From an uncultured Collinsella sp. (GTDB lineage Bacteria; Actinomycetota; Coriobacteriia; Coriobacteriales; Coriobacteriaceae): DNA of 64,000 nucleotides. The stretch is from positions 1 to 64,000 of the forward strand of contig UQNU01000003.1 of the NCBI GenBank assembly GCA_900542555.1. The letters run 5' to 3'. Both the position numbers and the translations under genes were made by a program. How positions within the stretch are numbered: position 1 is the first letter of the stretch; each line of letters begins with the position of its first letter. The notes beneath the pieces are model-generated. The model made no database searches, was not told where the DNA came from, and saw only the letters and a program-made list of their open reading frames with translations. Positions 20,206-27,400 of the stretch are shown here, in pieces.

Positions 20206-21104
20206 GGGGTTTGGCAGGGTTTTCTGTTGCGACGGCGTGCGGGGCGGAACCTCGTGTGCCGCAGGTGCCGCCGGCGGAGCTGGCGCGTCAGGCGCTCGAG
20301 ACGGTGGCAGAGAAACTGCCGCGTGAGCTGGTGGAAAACGATCTGCTGAAAAAGATCGCCCGTTCGTGGGCATCGCTGGCTCCGGCGCATCGCCTTGGCC
20401 TCGTGATCGAAGATGCTTCGGGGCGCTTGGCGTTTCTGCTGCTATCGAGCGGTGTCTGCTGCGTTTTACTAACGATGGTGTCGTTATCGCCCCTCGGATT
20501 TGCCTTGGGACTTGTTGCTCCGATTGCCGTTGGCGCCGCTCGGGATGGCTTTGAGAGCCGGCGCGAGCAACACGATGCGGAAGAGGCCATGCCCGAGGCG
20601 TTTACCGCACTATCCATGTCGCTTGCCTCGGGACATTCGCTGGCCCAGGGCATGCACTTTGTGGGCGCTCATGCGCAAGAACCGGTGCATACCGAGTTTT
20701 TGCGGGTGGCGGCGGCGATCGATTGCGGCATCTCGGCGACCGATGCGCTCGATGACTTGCTCGTGCGCATCGACGCCCCCGGTCTTTCGCTTGTGACCTT
20801 GGCGCTTAAGGTGTCACAGCGCACCGGCGCTCCGCTTGCCGACTTACTGTCCGAGGCGTCGAGCATGGTGGGGGAGCGCATTGAGCTCAAGCGCCGCTTG
20901 GATGTCAAGACGTCGCAGGCTCGCATGTCGGCGCATATGGTCGCGGCGATGCCGGCGGGCATGTGCGCGGTGTTGGCGCTGCTTTCGGCAGATTTTCGTC
21001 GCGGTCTTGCGACGCCTGCCGGCGCGGGCGCTGTGGTGCTGGGTCTTGCCCTCAACGCCGTTGCCCTGGTGGTTATCAGGCGCATTATGCGGGTGGAGCT
21101 ATGA
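20178..21104 (+). CDS. tadB: Tad pilus platform protein TadB
   Basis: A 308-residue inner-membrane platform protein of the type II secretion F family. Membrane segments lie near 85-120 and at the C-terminus (about 255-305). The cytoplasmic region contains EEAMPEAFTALSMSLASGHSL, typical of TadB/GspF proteins. The ATG at 20178 follows AGAGGAGGT; a GTG four codons later is possible. It overlaps tadA by 28 bases and tadC by four. Confidence 0.9.
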   Translation: MEVAVPLVVGGLAGFSVATACGAEPRVPQVPPAELARQALETVAEKLPRELVENDLLKKIARSWASLAPAHRLGLVIEDASGRLAFLLLSSGVCCVLLTMVSLSPLGFALGLVAPIAVGAARDGFESRREQHDAEEAMPEAFTALSMSLASGHSLAQGMHFVGAHAQEPVHTEFLRVAAAIDCGISATDALDDLLVRIDAPGLSLVTLALKVSQRTGAPLADLLSEASSMVGERIELKRRLDVKTSQARMSAHMVAAMPAGMCAVLALLSADFRRGLATPAGAGAVVLGLALNAVALVVIRRIMRVEL

Positions 21105-21742
21105 GCGCCCCGGTTGCAGTCGCGGCTTGCCTGTGCGCCCTGAGTGTATTTGTCGCGACGGGTTTGGATCGGGCGGATGCACGCAAGATCGCAGGGGCCT
21201 GCAAGCGCGAGGCGGTGCTGGTCGCTGCCACGGGTCGCTCGGTGGTCGATGCCCTGACCGCGCGAGTGAAGGGCGCGGTTGGAGCGGGCGGCCCGGCGCG
21301 AGTGTCGCTCGGCGAAGTGTCCGAGATGATCGATGTTGTGCGCTTGGGTCTTTCGGCCGGCCTTTCGTTTGATGCGGCGCTTGAGATTTTCTGCGCCAAC
21401 CGCCGGTCAGTGTTGGCTCTTCGCCTTGAGCGGGCCTGCATGGCGTGGCAGGTGGGCGTGGGCACGCGTGAGGACGAGTTGTTGGCCGCCGCGCGCGACC
21501 TGGACGTGCGAGCGCTCGAGACCTTTGCCATCACGGTGGGACAGGCGCTCGCCCTGGGTGCCCCACTTGCCGAGACACTGGCCGCTCAAAGTCGCGAGAT
21601 CCGTGCGGCTCATCGCGCCGCGGTCGAGCGCGAGATTGAGCGTGCGCCCGTCAAGCTGCTGATTCCCACCGGCACGCTCATCTTGCCGGCGTTGCTTCTG
21701 TCCATATTGGGCCCGCTGCTGGGAGCAGGCGGGATGATGTAG
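21101..21742 (+). CDS. tadC: Tad pilus platform protein TadC
   Basis: A 213-residue second platform protein with the TadC/GspF-like block DVVRLGLSAGLSFDAALEIF and a hydrophobic C-terminus (about 185-210). It is shorter than many TadC proteins (about 300) because the N-terminal hydrophobic part is compact. The ATG at 21101 sits in an ATGA overlap with the tadB stop. An in-frame open stretch upstream (from 20963) overlaps tadB and lacks a ribosome site. Confidence 0.85.
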   Translation: MSAPVAVAACLCALSVFVATGLDRADARKIAGACKREAVLVAATGRSVVDALTARVKGAVGAGGPARVSLGEVSEMIDVVRLGLSAGLSFDAALEIFCANRRSVLALRLERACMAWQVGVGTREDELLAAARDLDVRALETFAITVGQALALGAPLAETLAAQSREIRAAHRAAVEREIERAPVKLLIPTGTLILPALLLSILGPLLGAGGMM

Positions 21743-21752
21743 GGAGGAATAC

Positions 21753-21986
21753 ATGAACACGATGGTCGAAGTTGCTGACAAGGCTTGGAACTGGGCTTTT
21801 TGCCGGGCGATCCGCGCTCGCCAGCATGCCAAGGAGCTGTTGCGGGAGGAGAGCGCGCAGGGTACCACCGAGTACGCCATTTTGGTGGGCGTGCTTGTGG
21901 TGATCGCGATTATTGCCATCGTTGCATTTAAAGGCAAGGTCCAAGATCTATGGAACGCTATCAGCGAGGGCATCAACAGCCTGTAG
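21753..21986 (+). CDS. flp: Flp-type major pilin
   Basis: A 77-residue prepilin. A long charged leader of about 35 residues ends in EESAQGTTEYA, followed by a hydrophobic stretch (about 42-61) and a short C-terminus. The E in TTEY is at +5 if cleavage falls after the alanine (A|QGTTE), the usual spacing for class III signal peptides. Ribosome site AGGGAGG. It would be the fibre subunit assembled by TadA/B/C. The leader is longer than in most Flp pilins. Confidence 0.88.
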   Translation: MNTMVEVADKAWNWAFCRAIRARQHAKELLREESAQGTTEYAILVGVLVVIAIIAIVAFKGKVQDLWNAISEGINSL

Positions 21987-22513
21987 AGGGCGAGCGCCCC
22001 ATCGGGGTGCTGCTGGTGTTTGCTTGCCTGACCGTGGCGATAGCGGCGGTGCTTTGGGGGCTTAACGCCGCGCGGCAGCAGCGTCCTGGGGCCGCCTTCG
22101 ATTCGGGCTCAGATTCGGCGGTGGCGTCCCAAAAAGATGAGATGCGAGATGCGGACGATTCGGATGTCGCTGTCACGGCGCAAACCTTTCTGCGGACGCT
22201 CGACAAGCGGTCTGGCACTGCGACGGATTCGCCTGAGGACAACGCGATTGCGGTCCGGCTTGCATGGTCCGAGGACCGACCGATGACCGAGGTAGCGGCG
22301 GATATGTTACGCGCCTACCGCGAGGTGCCAACGGCCCAGCTCGCCCTGAGCGGCTATCTCGATATTAAGGGCAACGTATGGGGCGCCATCGTGCGCGATG
22401 GGCGCGGCTGGGTCGATATGGTGACGGTTGCCGCGGATGCTGGCGATGCTTCGTGTCGTCTGCGCGCCGTGCGTCTGGTCCCGCAAACAATGAGCTCAAA
22501 GGAGGGATCGTGA
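21950..22513 (+). CDS. Membrane-anchored protein of unknown function in the Tad operon
   Basis: 187 residues if started at the ATG at 21950, which overlaps flp by 37 bases. A single membrane segment (about 18-41) is followed by an extracytoplasmic region with a low-complexity D/S-rich linker and a small folded part (SGYLDIKGNVWGAIVRDGRGWV). I do not recognise a family. Later GTG codons around the membrane segment are alternative starts. Its position between two pilin genes suggests a role in pilus display or processing. Confidence 0.65.
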   Translation: MERYQRGHQQPVEGERPIGVLLVFACLTVAIAAVLWGLNAARQQRPGAAFDSGSDSAVASQKDEMRDADDSDVAVTAQTFLRTLDKRSGTATDSPEDNAIAVRLAWSEDRPMTEVAADMLRAYREVPTAQLALSGYLDIKGNVWGAIVRDGRGWVDMVTVAADAGDASCRLRAVRLVPQTMSSKEGS

Positions 22514-22514
22514 A

Positions 22515-22733
22515 ATGCATGGCGTTCTGCGTGAGGAATCTGCCCAGGCGACGGTCGAATACGCCATCGTCACGGTGGCGCTGTTATCGATCGTGCTGGC
22601 GATCGCGGGGCTTTGGCGTGCTGGCACCGATGGGCGCTTGGCAGCGCTGGTTGAGCGGGCGGCATCCCATGGCGTTACCTCGACGTCGGTTATCGACGCC
22701 GCTGCGGGCGCTAAGGACATCGCGTTGTATTGA
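22515..22733 (+). CDS. Small pilin-like protein (Flp/TadE type)
   Basis: 72 residues. A very short leader ends in EESAQATVEYA and is followed by one hydrophobic segment (about 16-34) and a short soluble tail, the layout of a minor prepilin. Ribosome site AAAGGAGGG. The leader is much shorter than that of flp. The 3' end overlaps the presumed start of the next TadE gene in another frame. Confidence 0.75.
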   Translation: MHGVLREESAQATVEYAIVTVALLSIVLAIAGLWRAGTDGRLAALVERAASHGVTSTSVIDAAAGAKDIALY

Positions 22734-23205
22734 TATCGCGCGCGAGGACCGGGCGCAGTCTACGGTCGAGGCCGCTTTTTTGCTGCCGACGTTTCTGACG
22801 CTCATCCTTCTCGCACTGCAACCGGTGTGCCTGCTTTATACGCGCGCGGTCATGGAGTCTGCCGCCGCCGAGACCGCGCGGCTCATGACCACGACGACGG
22901 CGGAGGACGACGATCTTAAGGAGTTCACCCGCCGCCGGCTTGCCGCAGTGCCCAACGTTTCGATCTTTCATGCCGGCGGGCCGTTGTCGTGGGATGTCGA
23001 GCTTAGCCGGGCCGATGCGGGCGGCGTCTCGTCCGTGTCCGTTTCCGGCGAGGTCAAGCCGTTGCCTGTGATCGGTGCGTTTGCGCAGGCTATGGGTGGT
23101 ACCGCCGAGGGCGGCTACGTTGAGCTCAAGGTCGATGTCTCGTATCAATCACGTCCCGAATGGCTGGAGGGAGATTATGATTCGTGGATTGCTGCATGGG
23201 ATTAA
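22669..23205 (+). CDS. tadE: TadE-like minor pilin
   Basis: 178 residues from the ATG at 22669. An Arg-rich leader ends in EDRAQSTVEAA, then a membrane helix (about 48-66) and an extracytoplasmic domain. Minor pilins of this type are needed for Tad pilus assembly. The start is uncertain: no good ribosome site precedes 22669 and no ATG/GTG lies between it and the conserved motif, so translational coupling to the overlapping upstream gene is likely. It overlaps the next gene by 29 bases. Confidence 0.78.
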   Translation: MALPRRRLSTPLRALRTSRCIDIAREDRAQSTVEAAFLLPTFLTLILLALQPVCLLYTRAVMESAAAETARLMTTTTAEDDDLKEFTRRRLAAVPNVSIFHAGGPLSWDVELSRADAGGVSSVSVSGEVKPLPVIGAFAQAMGGTAEGGYVELKVDVSYQSRPEWLEGDYDSWIAAWD

Positions 23206-25330
23206 GCGTTTCTGGTCTAGACGCGTTTTGACGCGCCGTCCGAGCTGCCATCGCAAGCGAGGCGGCTTTATGGGTCGAGCCGGTATCGACCTGTTTATCG
23301 AAGACGGTGCCTACACCACGCTTTCCTCTGCGGTGGTCATCTTGGTGGTGCTCACGCTGCTGTTTTCGTCGACGGCGGCGATATGGAGCATGTCGCGCGC
23401 GGGGGACACCCAGGTGGCTGCCGATAGCGGCGCGCTGGCAGGCGCCAATGTGGTGTCGTCCTATCACACGGCTGCCACGGTGGTGGATGCGAGCATCTTG
23501 AGTTTGGGCCTAGCGGGGTTTGCCACGATCGGGACGGGCCTGGTCGCCATCCTCATCCCGGGTGCCGAACCAGTTGCCGGCAATATGGTCGACACCGGGA
23601 TTGAGATCATTAAAACGCGCAACAAGTTTGCCAAAAGCGCATCGGAAGGCTTACAGAAAATCGAGACGGCTCTGCCGTATCTGATCGCCGCGCGTGCCAC
23701 GCAGGCGGTGTCGGCGCAGGATACCGATAGTGTGACCTATACCGGTACGGCGCTTGCCGTGCCCAAGACATCCGAGTCGGACTTCGCTGCGCTCGAGGGG
23801 TCCGAGATCTCGACCGATGCCATTAAAGGCACATCAGATGATTTAGAGCGTGCGGCCGAGGAGCTGCGGAAGGCTTCTGAGGACACGGCAAAGGCTAAAG
23901 AGCGCGCTTGGCTGGCGGATTGTGGTGGGTCGGACAAGGGCTCGGTCAGCAGCTGTTCTTGCATGTGGGAGCGTGCGAAAAGCCTAGCGGATCTCTCTGG
24001 TGCTCAAAATCCACATTACGCTTCGAGCGTTACGTGGGAGCCGCAAGTGGCGCTCGATCGCGCGAAGGCCTACTATCGCCAGCGCCTGGCAAATGAGAAA
24101 CCGCTTGGCGAGGGTCCGGAAAAACAGGCAGATTCTGCTGCACGAAAGGTGTTCTTCGCTTATGCGAGTGAAGAAGTCGAGCGGGCATATATAACTGAAA
24201 AGGACGGCAAAGTTTCCGCCCGCATCCCTTTCCTTCCGCGAAATCCAGATGAGGCGCGGACGACTGAACTCTATACCGATGCGCGTTGGCCCACGAGTGA
24301 AGTAGATAAAGTTACCTATTTGCATTATGGGACTGACTGTCCAAATTACAAAAAAGGAAAGCCGGGTGGGCTGGCATCCGTCGCAGATTTTGACGGTCAC
24401 GAAACGTGTGGCGAATGCCATTTCGGTGTGTCGTCTTTAGGGTACGTTGCGATTGCAACGACTTCTGTCGAAAGGGGCTTCGAATACCACTTTGACAAGT
24501 TCAAAGAGGCCCTGGAAGACTACGTCGAATGCCGCAACAAAGAGCTCGAGCTCGAGCGTCAGACCGAAGACGAGGCCGATCGTGCGGGCAATACGTTTGA
24601 CCAGGCCATCAAGGAGCTTTCGGGCGAGCGCCCGCGTATCGCTCCGCCCGGTCGCAACGGCGTGGTCGCCTTTGCGGTTTCGGGTGCCATCTCGAGCCCC
24701 GATGAGCTCAACTCTTCGTTTTACACGGCAGTCAGGCTTGGCGATCGCGGTGCTATCTCTGCCGCGGTGTTGGCGCCCGATGAGGCGACGGCGCAAAACA
24801 ACGTGCTTTCGCGATTTTTCTCGACATTGAAGGAACGCTCGGGCGGCGTTGCCGGCGTGCTCGACGGCGTCATGGATGTTTGGGGACGGCTGCTCGTAGG
24901 ATACGGTGATATCCAAGGTTCGGCCGACGAACTTATGGACGAGATGATTAAAGGCCTAGGAGGGGGCAGCGGCGCGTTGGGCTCCATCGCATCGTGGCTC
25001 GGCGATACCGTTTCGGCGTCCGTGGCGGCGTTGGGTCTGGAGCCGTGCGACTTGCGCCTGCGAAAGCCAGTGCTGACCGATTCCGCCAACGTCATTAAGA
25101 GTCCGGGGTCTGACATTGCTGGTCTTTCTCAAGCGCAAGACAAGCTGCGAAGTATTCCGTTGGGCGTGACCGATCCCAAGGCGCTTTGCGAGGCGTTGGA
25201 ATATCAAGTCGAACGCACCATTAGCAGTACGGTGTTTACGCTTGCGGAGATTCCTCTGCCCGGCGGCGGCTCCATCCCACTCACCGTCGATGTCGCCACG
25301 CTGGTTGGCGCTCTGGGCGGTGGGTCGTAA
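23177..25330 (+). CDS. Large TadG-like pilus-associated protein
   Basis: 717 residues. A basic N-terminus, one membrane segment (about 52-72) and then QVAADSGALAGANVV, matching the N-terminal block of TadG/Flp-associated proteins. The remaining ~630 residues are extracytoplasmic, with a helical region (about 210-250), several cysteines (SCSCMW, CGECHFG) and a Gly/Ser-rich stretch near 590-600. TadG proteins often carry a von Willebrand domain, but I see no MIDAS motif. The middle (about 24150-24500) is markedly A/T-richer than the flanks. Ribosome site GGAGGGA before the ATG at 23177. Confidence 0.75.
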   Translation: MIRGLLHGIKRFWSRRVLTRRPSCHRKRGGFMGRAGIDLFIEDGAYTTLSSAVVILVVLTLLFSSTAAIWSMSRAGDTQVAADSGALAGANVVSSYHTAATVVDASILSLGLAGFATIGTGLVAILIPGAEPVAGNMVDTGIEIIKTRNKFAKSASEGLQKIETALPYLIAARATQAVSAQDTDSVTYTGTALAVPKTSESDFAALEGSEISTDAIKGTSDDLERAAEELRKASEDTAKAKERAWLADCGGSDKGSVSSCSCMWERAKSLADLSGAQNPHYASSVTWEPQVALDRAKAYYRQRLANEKPLGEGPEKQADSAARKVFFAYASEEVERAYITEKDGKVSARIPFLPRNPDEARTTELYTDARWPTSEVDKVTYLHYGTDCPNYKKGKPGGLASVADFDGHETCGECHFGVSSLGYVAIATTSVERGFEYHFDKFKEALEDYVECRNKELELERQTEDEADRAGNTFDQAIKELSGERPRIAPPGRNGVVAFAVSGAISSPDELNSSFYTAVRLGDRGAISAAVLAPDEATAQNNVLSRFFSTLKERSGGVAGVLDGVMDVWGRLLVGYGDIQGSADELMDEMIKGLGGGSGALGSIASWLGDTVSASVAALGLEPCDLRLRKPVLTDSANVIKSPGSDIAGLSQAQDKLRSIPLGVTDPKALCEALEYQVERTISSTVFTLAEIPLPGGGSIPLTVDVATLVGALGGGS

Positions 25331-25806
25331 TGAGTATCCGCATGCGTCTGCGCGAGGAGCGCGCCCAAGCGACGGTGGAGATGGCAGTGGTTACGCCCGT
25401 TTTGCTGGTGCTGGCACTCATCGTGTACAACGTCATGATCTTTGCCAGCGCTGTCGCGCGCTTCGACCGCGTGGTGCCCGACATCGTGTTGGCGCACGCT
25501 GTGGCGCCGGGCGGGGAGGGTGACGAGAACTCTGCCGATGCCTCGGTGACGGTCCAGACTCAAATTCTGAATGCCATGGAAGGCTATGACTTGCAGATCG
25601 AAGTGTCGAGCGAGCAAGGCGCGAAGGCATCAGACGGTGGCCTGCTCTCCCTATCCGGTACGTTTAGGACCTACACCTGCACCATGCACTATGAGCCGTG
25701 GCCGACTTCTCTCAGCATCGCTGGCGTTCCGCTGGGGGCGCCGACAACGTTGTCGCACGAGCGCGCGGTGACGGTCGATCCATGGCGTCCGGGGGTGGTC
25801 ATGTGA
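25330..25806 (+). CDS. TadE/TadF-like minor pilin
   Basis: 158 residues. A short leader ends in EERAQATVEMA, followed by a membrane helix (about 20-40) and an extracytoplasmic domain with a C-terminal Pro/Trp-rich end. The ATG at 25330 shares a base with the upstream stop (TAATG), so it is coupled to the TadG-like gene. It shares the AQxTxE sorting motif with three other small proteins of the operon. Confidence 0.8.
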   Translation: MSIRMRLREERAQATVEMAVVTPVLLVLALIVYNVMIFASAVARFDRVVPDIVLAHAVAPGGEGDENSADASVTVQTQILNAMEGYDLQIEVSSEQGAKASDGGLLSLSGTFRTYTCTMHYEPWPTSLSIAGVPLGAPTTLSHERAVTVDPWRPGVVM

Positions 25807-26162
25807 CCGCGGTCTCGTCCTACATCGCTTACGCGCGGGCACTCAACAGGCTGGGTTGGACGCCGGCCGAGTTTGTGGTGGCGGAGTCGTTTGTCGTGCG
25901 CCTGCGCGGCATGCTGGGACGGCGTCCGGTTGCCGCCAACGGCCTGTCGCTCGTCATGGCGTTTCCACGCTGCTCTTCGGTCCATACGTGTTTTATGGCC
26001 TATCCCATCGACATCGCCTTCATCGATCGCGACGGCAATATCCTCGCGCGCTACGAAAACGTTCGTCCTTGGCGCATGTGCTCCTGCCTCGGCGCCTGGG
26101 CCGTACTAGAGCGTCCTTCAATCATTGTTTTGACTCCTGCTCTCCAACGCGTGCCGGCTTAA
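25803..26162 (+). CDS. DUF192 family protein
   Basis: 119 residues with the DUF192 core LRGMLGRRP.., GLSLVMAFPRCSSVHTCFMAYPIDIAFID and a C-terminal LERPSIIVL. The biochemical role of the family is not established. Some members occur beside Tad loci in actinobacteria. The GTG at 25803 overlaps the upstream stop (GTGA); an ATG seven codons earlier is also in frame. It is probably the last gene of the operon. Confidence 0.75.
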   Translation: MTAVSSYIAYARALNRLGWTPAEFVVAESFVVRLRGMLGRRPVAANGLSLVMAFPRCSSVHTCFMAYPIDIAFIDRDGNILARYENVRPWRMCSCLGAWAVLERPSIIVLTPALQRVPA

Positions 26163-26220
26163 GAATTGGCGACAGTGGACTTTCGTCATACGAAATTGGG
26201 TAAGATGGAGGAGAAGATGC

Positions 26221-26484
26221 ATGGATGTTGAGATCCATCCCAACGCTAAAAAGCACCTGACGGAAAAGCAGGTGCTTAGCGCTTGGCTTGCGGTTACTGA
26301 GTGCATTCGTCGCGAGCCGAAGGACGAGCCGCCGAGATGGCTTGCAATTGGATGGCTCTCAGACGGACGAAGCGTGGAACTTGTTGCGGTCGAACTAATT
26401 CGTGGATGGCTCATTATTCATGCCCTGTCTCCGGTTCAGAAGAAATTCTGGCAAGAGATCGAGCGAGCTCGGCAGAGGGGTTGA
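26221..26484 (+). CDS. Putative toxin of a toxin-antitoxin pair
   Basis: 87 residues beginning MDVEIHPNAKKHLTE, with a central PPRWLAIGWLSDGRSVELVAVEL sheet and a C-terminal IIHALSPVQKKFWQEI. The fold pattern resembles small RelE/BrnT-like toxins but no catalytic set is certain. It is followed at once by a ribbon-helix-helix gene, which is the main evidence. A ribosome site GGAGGAGA precedes the ATG. Confidence 0.6.
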   Translation: MDVEIHPNAKKHLTEKQVLSAWLAVTECIRREPKDEPPRWLAIGWLSDGRSVELVAVELIRGWLIIHALSPVQKKFWQEIERARQRG

Positions 26485-26771
26485 TGATGGGCAAGACGTA
26501 TACGGCCGCTAATGGTCAGGTTGTAACGGATGAAATGATTGACGCGTGGTGCGAGTCGTACGAGCGCGGAGAGTTTCCGGATGGCGAACACACCGTTGGT
26601 GGGATCGTGCGTGGACGGCCCCCGCTCTCAGGTGAGGGGACGGCAACGCTGTCGGTCAAGATTCCTCTGGGAATGAAGGAGGCCATTCGTCGACGGGCGG
26701 CTGCCGAGGGGATGACGCCAAGTGAGTTTGCCCGTGCGGCTCTGAGTGAAAAACTTCTTGCTGCCGGCTGA
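26484..26771 (+). CDS. Putative ribbon-helix-helix antitoxin
   Basis: 95 residues with a C-terminal ribbon-helix-helix (TATLSVKIPLGMKEAIRRR and AEGMTPSEFARAAL). In such pairs this domain binds the operon's own promoter, and the N-terminal ~50 residues would neutralise the partner. The ATG at 26484 overlaps the upstream stop; a second ATG one codon later is equally possible. It lies just upstream of tRNA-Phe. Confidence 0.65.
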   Translation: MMGKTYTAANGQVVTDEMIDAWCESYERGEFPDGEHTVGGIVRGRPPLSGEGTATLSVKIPLGMKEAIRRRAAAEGMTPSEFARAALSEKLLAAG

Positions 26772-26894
26772 TGCCTCTGACGTGCCGATTTATAGAACCG
26801 AGGCTGTGCTCAAAAACTTTTTTAAAATTCTCGGTTGACCGGAACGCGTCCTTGGTTATACTAATCAAGCCTTGAAACAAGGCACACCTCAAAT

Positions 26895-26949
<55 letters not shown>

Positions 26950-26967
<18 letters not shown>

Positions 26968-27167
26968 CCTTGAATTGACTAGGACCTCTGCAAAGGGGTC
27001 CTTTTCTTTTATGCAGCCCCCACATGGAATCGAACCCCGTGAGGGCGCGGAGCTGAGTAAACGCGTAAGCGCCGCAGCGGTCCGTCCGCGCAGCGCGCGG
27101 ACGCGATTCCCTTCCCCGCCACCTTGAATTGATTAGGACCTCTGCAAAGGGGTCCTTTTCTTTTATG
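26950..27167 (+). repeat. tRNA-Phe tail duplication around a 90-nt spacer
   Basis: 26950-27013 (3' half of the T-arm, acceptor 3' strand, terminator and the next few bases, 64 nt) is repeated at 27104-27167 with one mismatch. The 90-nt spacer (27014-27103) carries an inverted T-arm core (27026-27038) and a perfect GTCCGCGC/GCGCGGAC hairpin, and ends in GCGGACG. No gene is inside. The layout resembles attL/attR of an element at a tRNA gene, but the spacer is far too short to encode anything. Confidence 0.85.
26981..27010 (+). terminator. tRNA-Phe terminator
   Basis: GGACCTC / GGGGTCC hairpin (two wobble-tolerant pairs) with TTTTCTTTT. A second copy lies at 27135-27164. Confidence 0.85.
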
Positions 27168-27295
27168 TGGACCCGCGGAAAATGCATCCCAGTCTTTTGC
27201 GAAAAACGGGACGCGCTTTCCGGCGCTTACTTCCGACGTGCGTGCACATCTCGGGCCCGCCCGCTCAGACATTCCTCCCGCTTTTGCGCCACTTT

Positions 27296-27335
27296 ACAGA
27301 CCGTTCGGTCGTCTGTCCGCACGCGCGGGTATACT
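27296..27335 (+). promoter_or_regulatory. TetR-like operator and -10 box of the GH5-like gene
   Basis: A perfect palindrome GACCGTTCGGTC (27299-27310) is embedded in ACAGAC..GTCTGT. The -10 TATACT follows at 27330-27335, 66 bases before the ATG. The palindrome occupies the -35 area. ACCGNNCGGT is a common target form for TetR-family repressors, but no such regulator gene is nearby. Confidence 0.5.
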
Positions 27336-27400
27336 CAAAACGATACTTTTCCTGTGCAATACGATGCAGGCTCAGCCTGCACGATCCGAAGGGGGCAGTG

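Noticed and set aside
27167..27400. Longer N-terminus for the GH5-like protein
   Set aside because: The upstream part reads through the promoter (TATACT) and lacks homology; GAAGGGGGC precedes the ATG at 27401.
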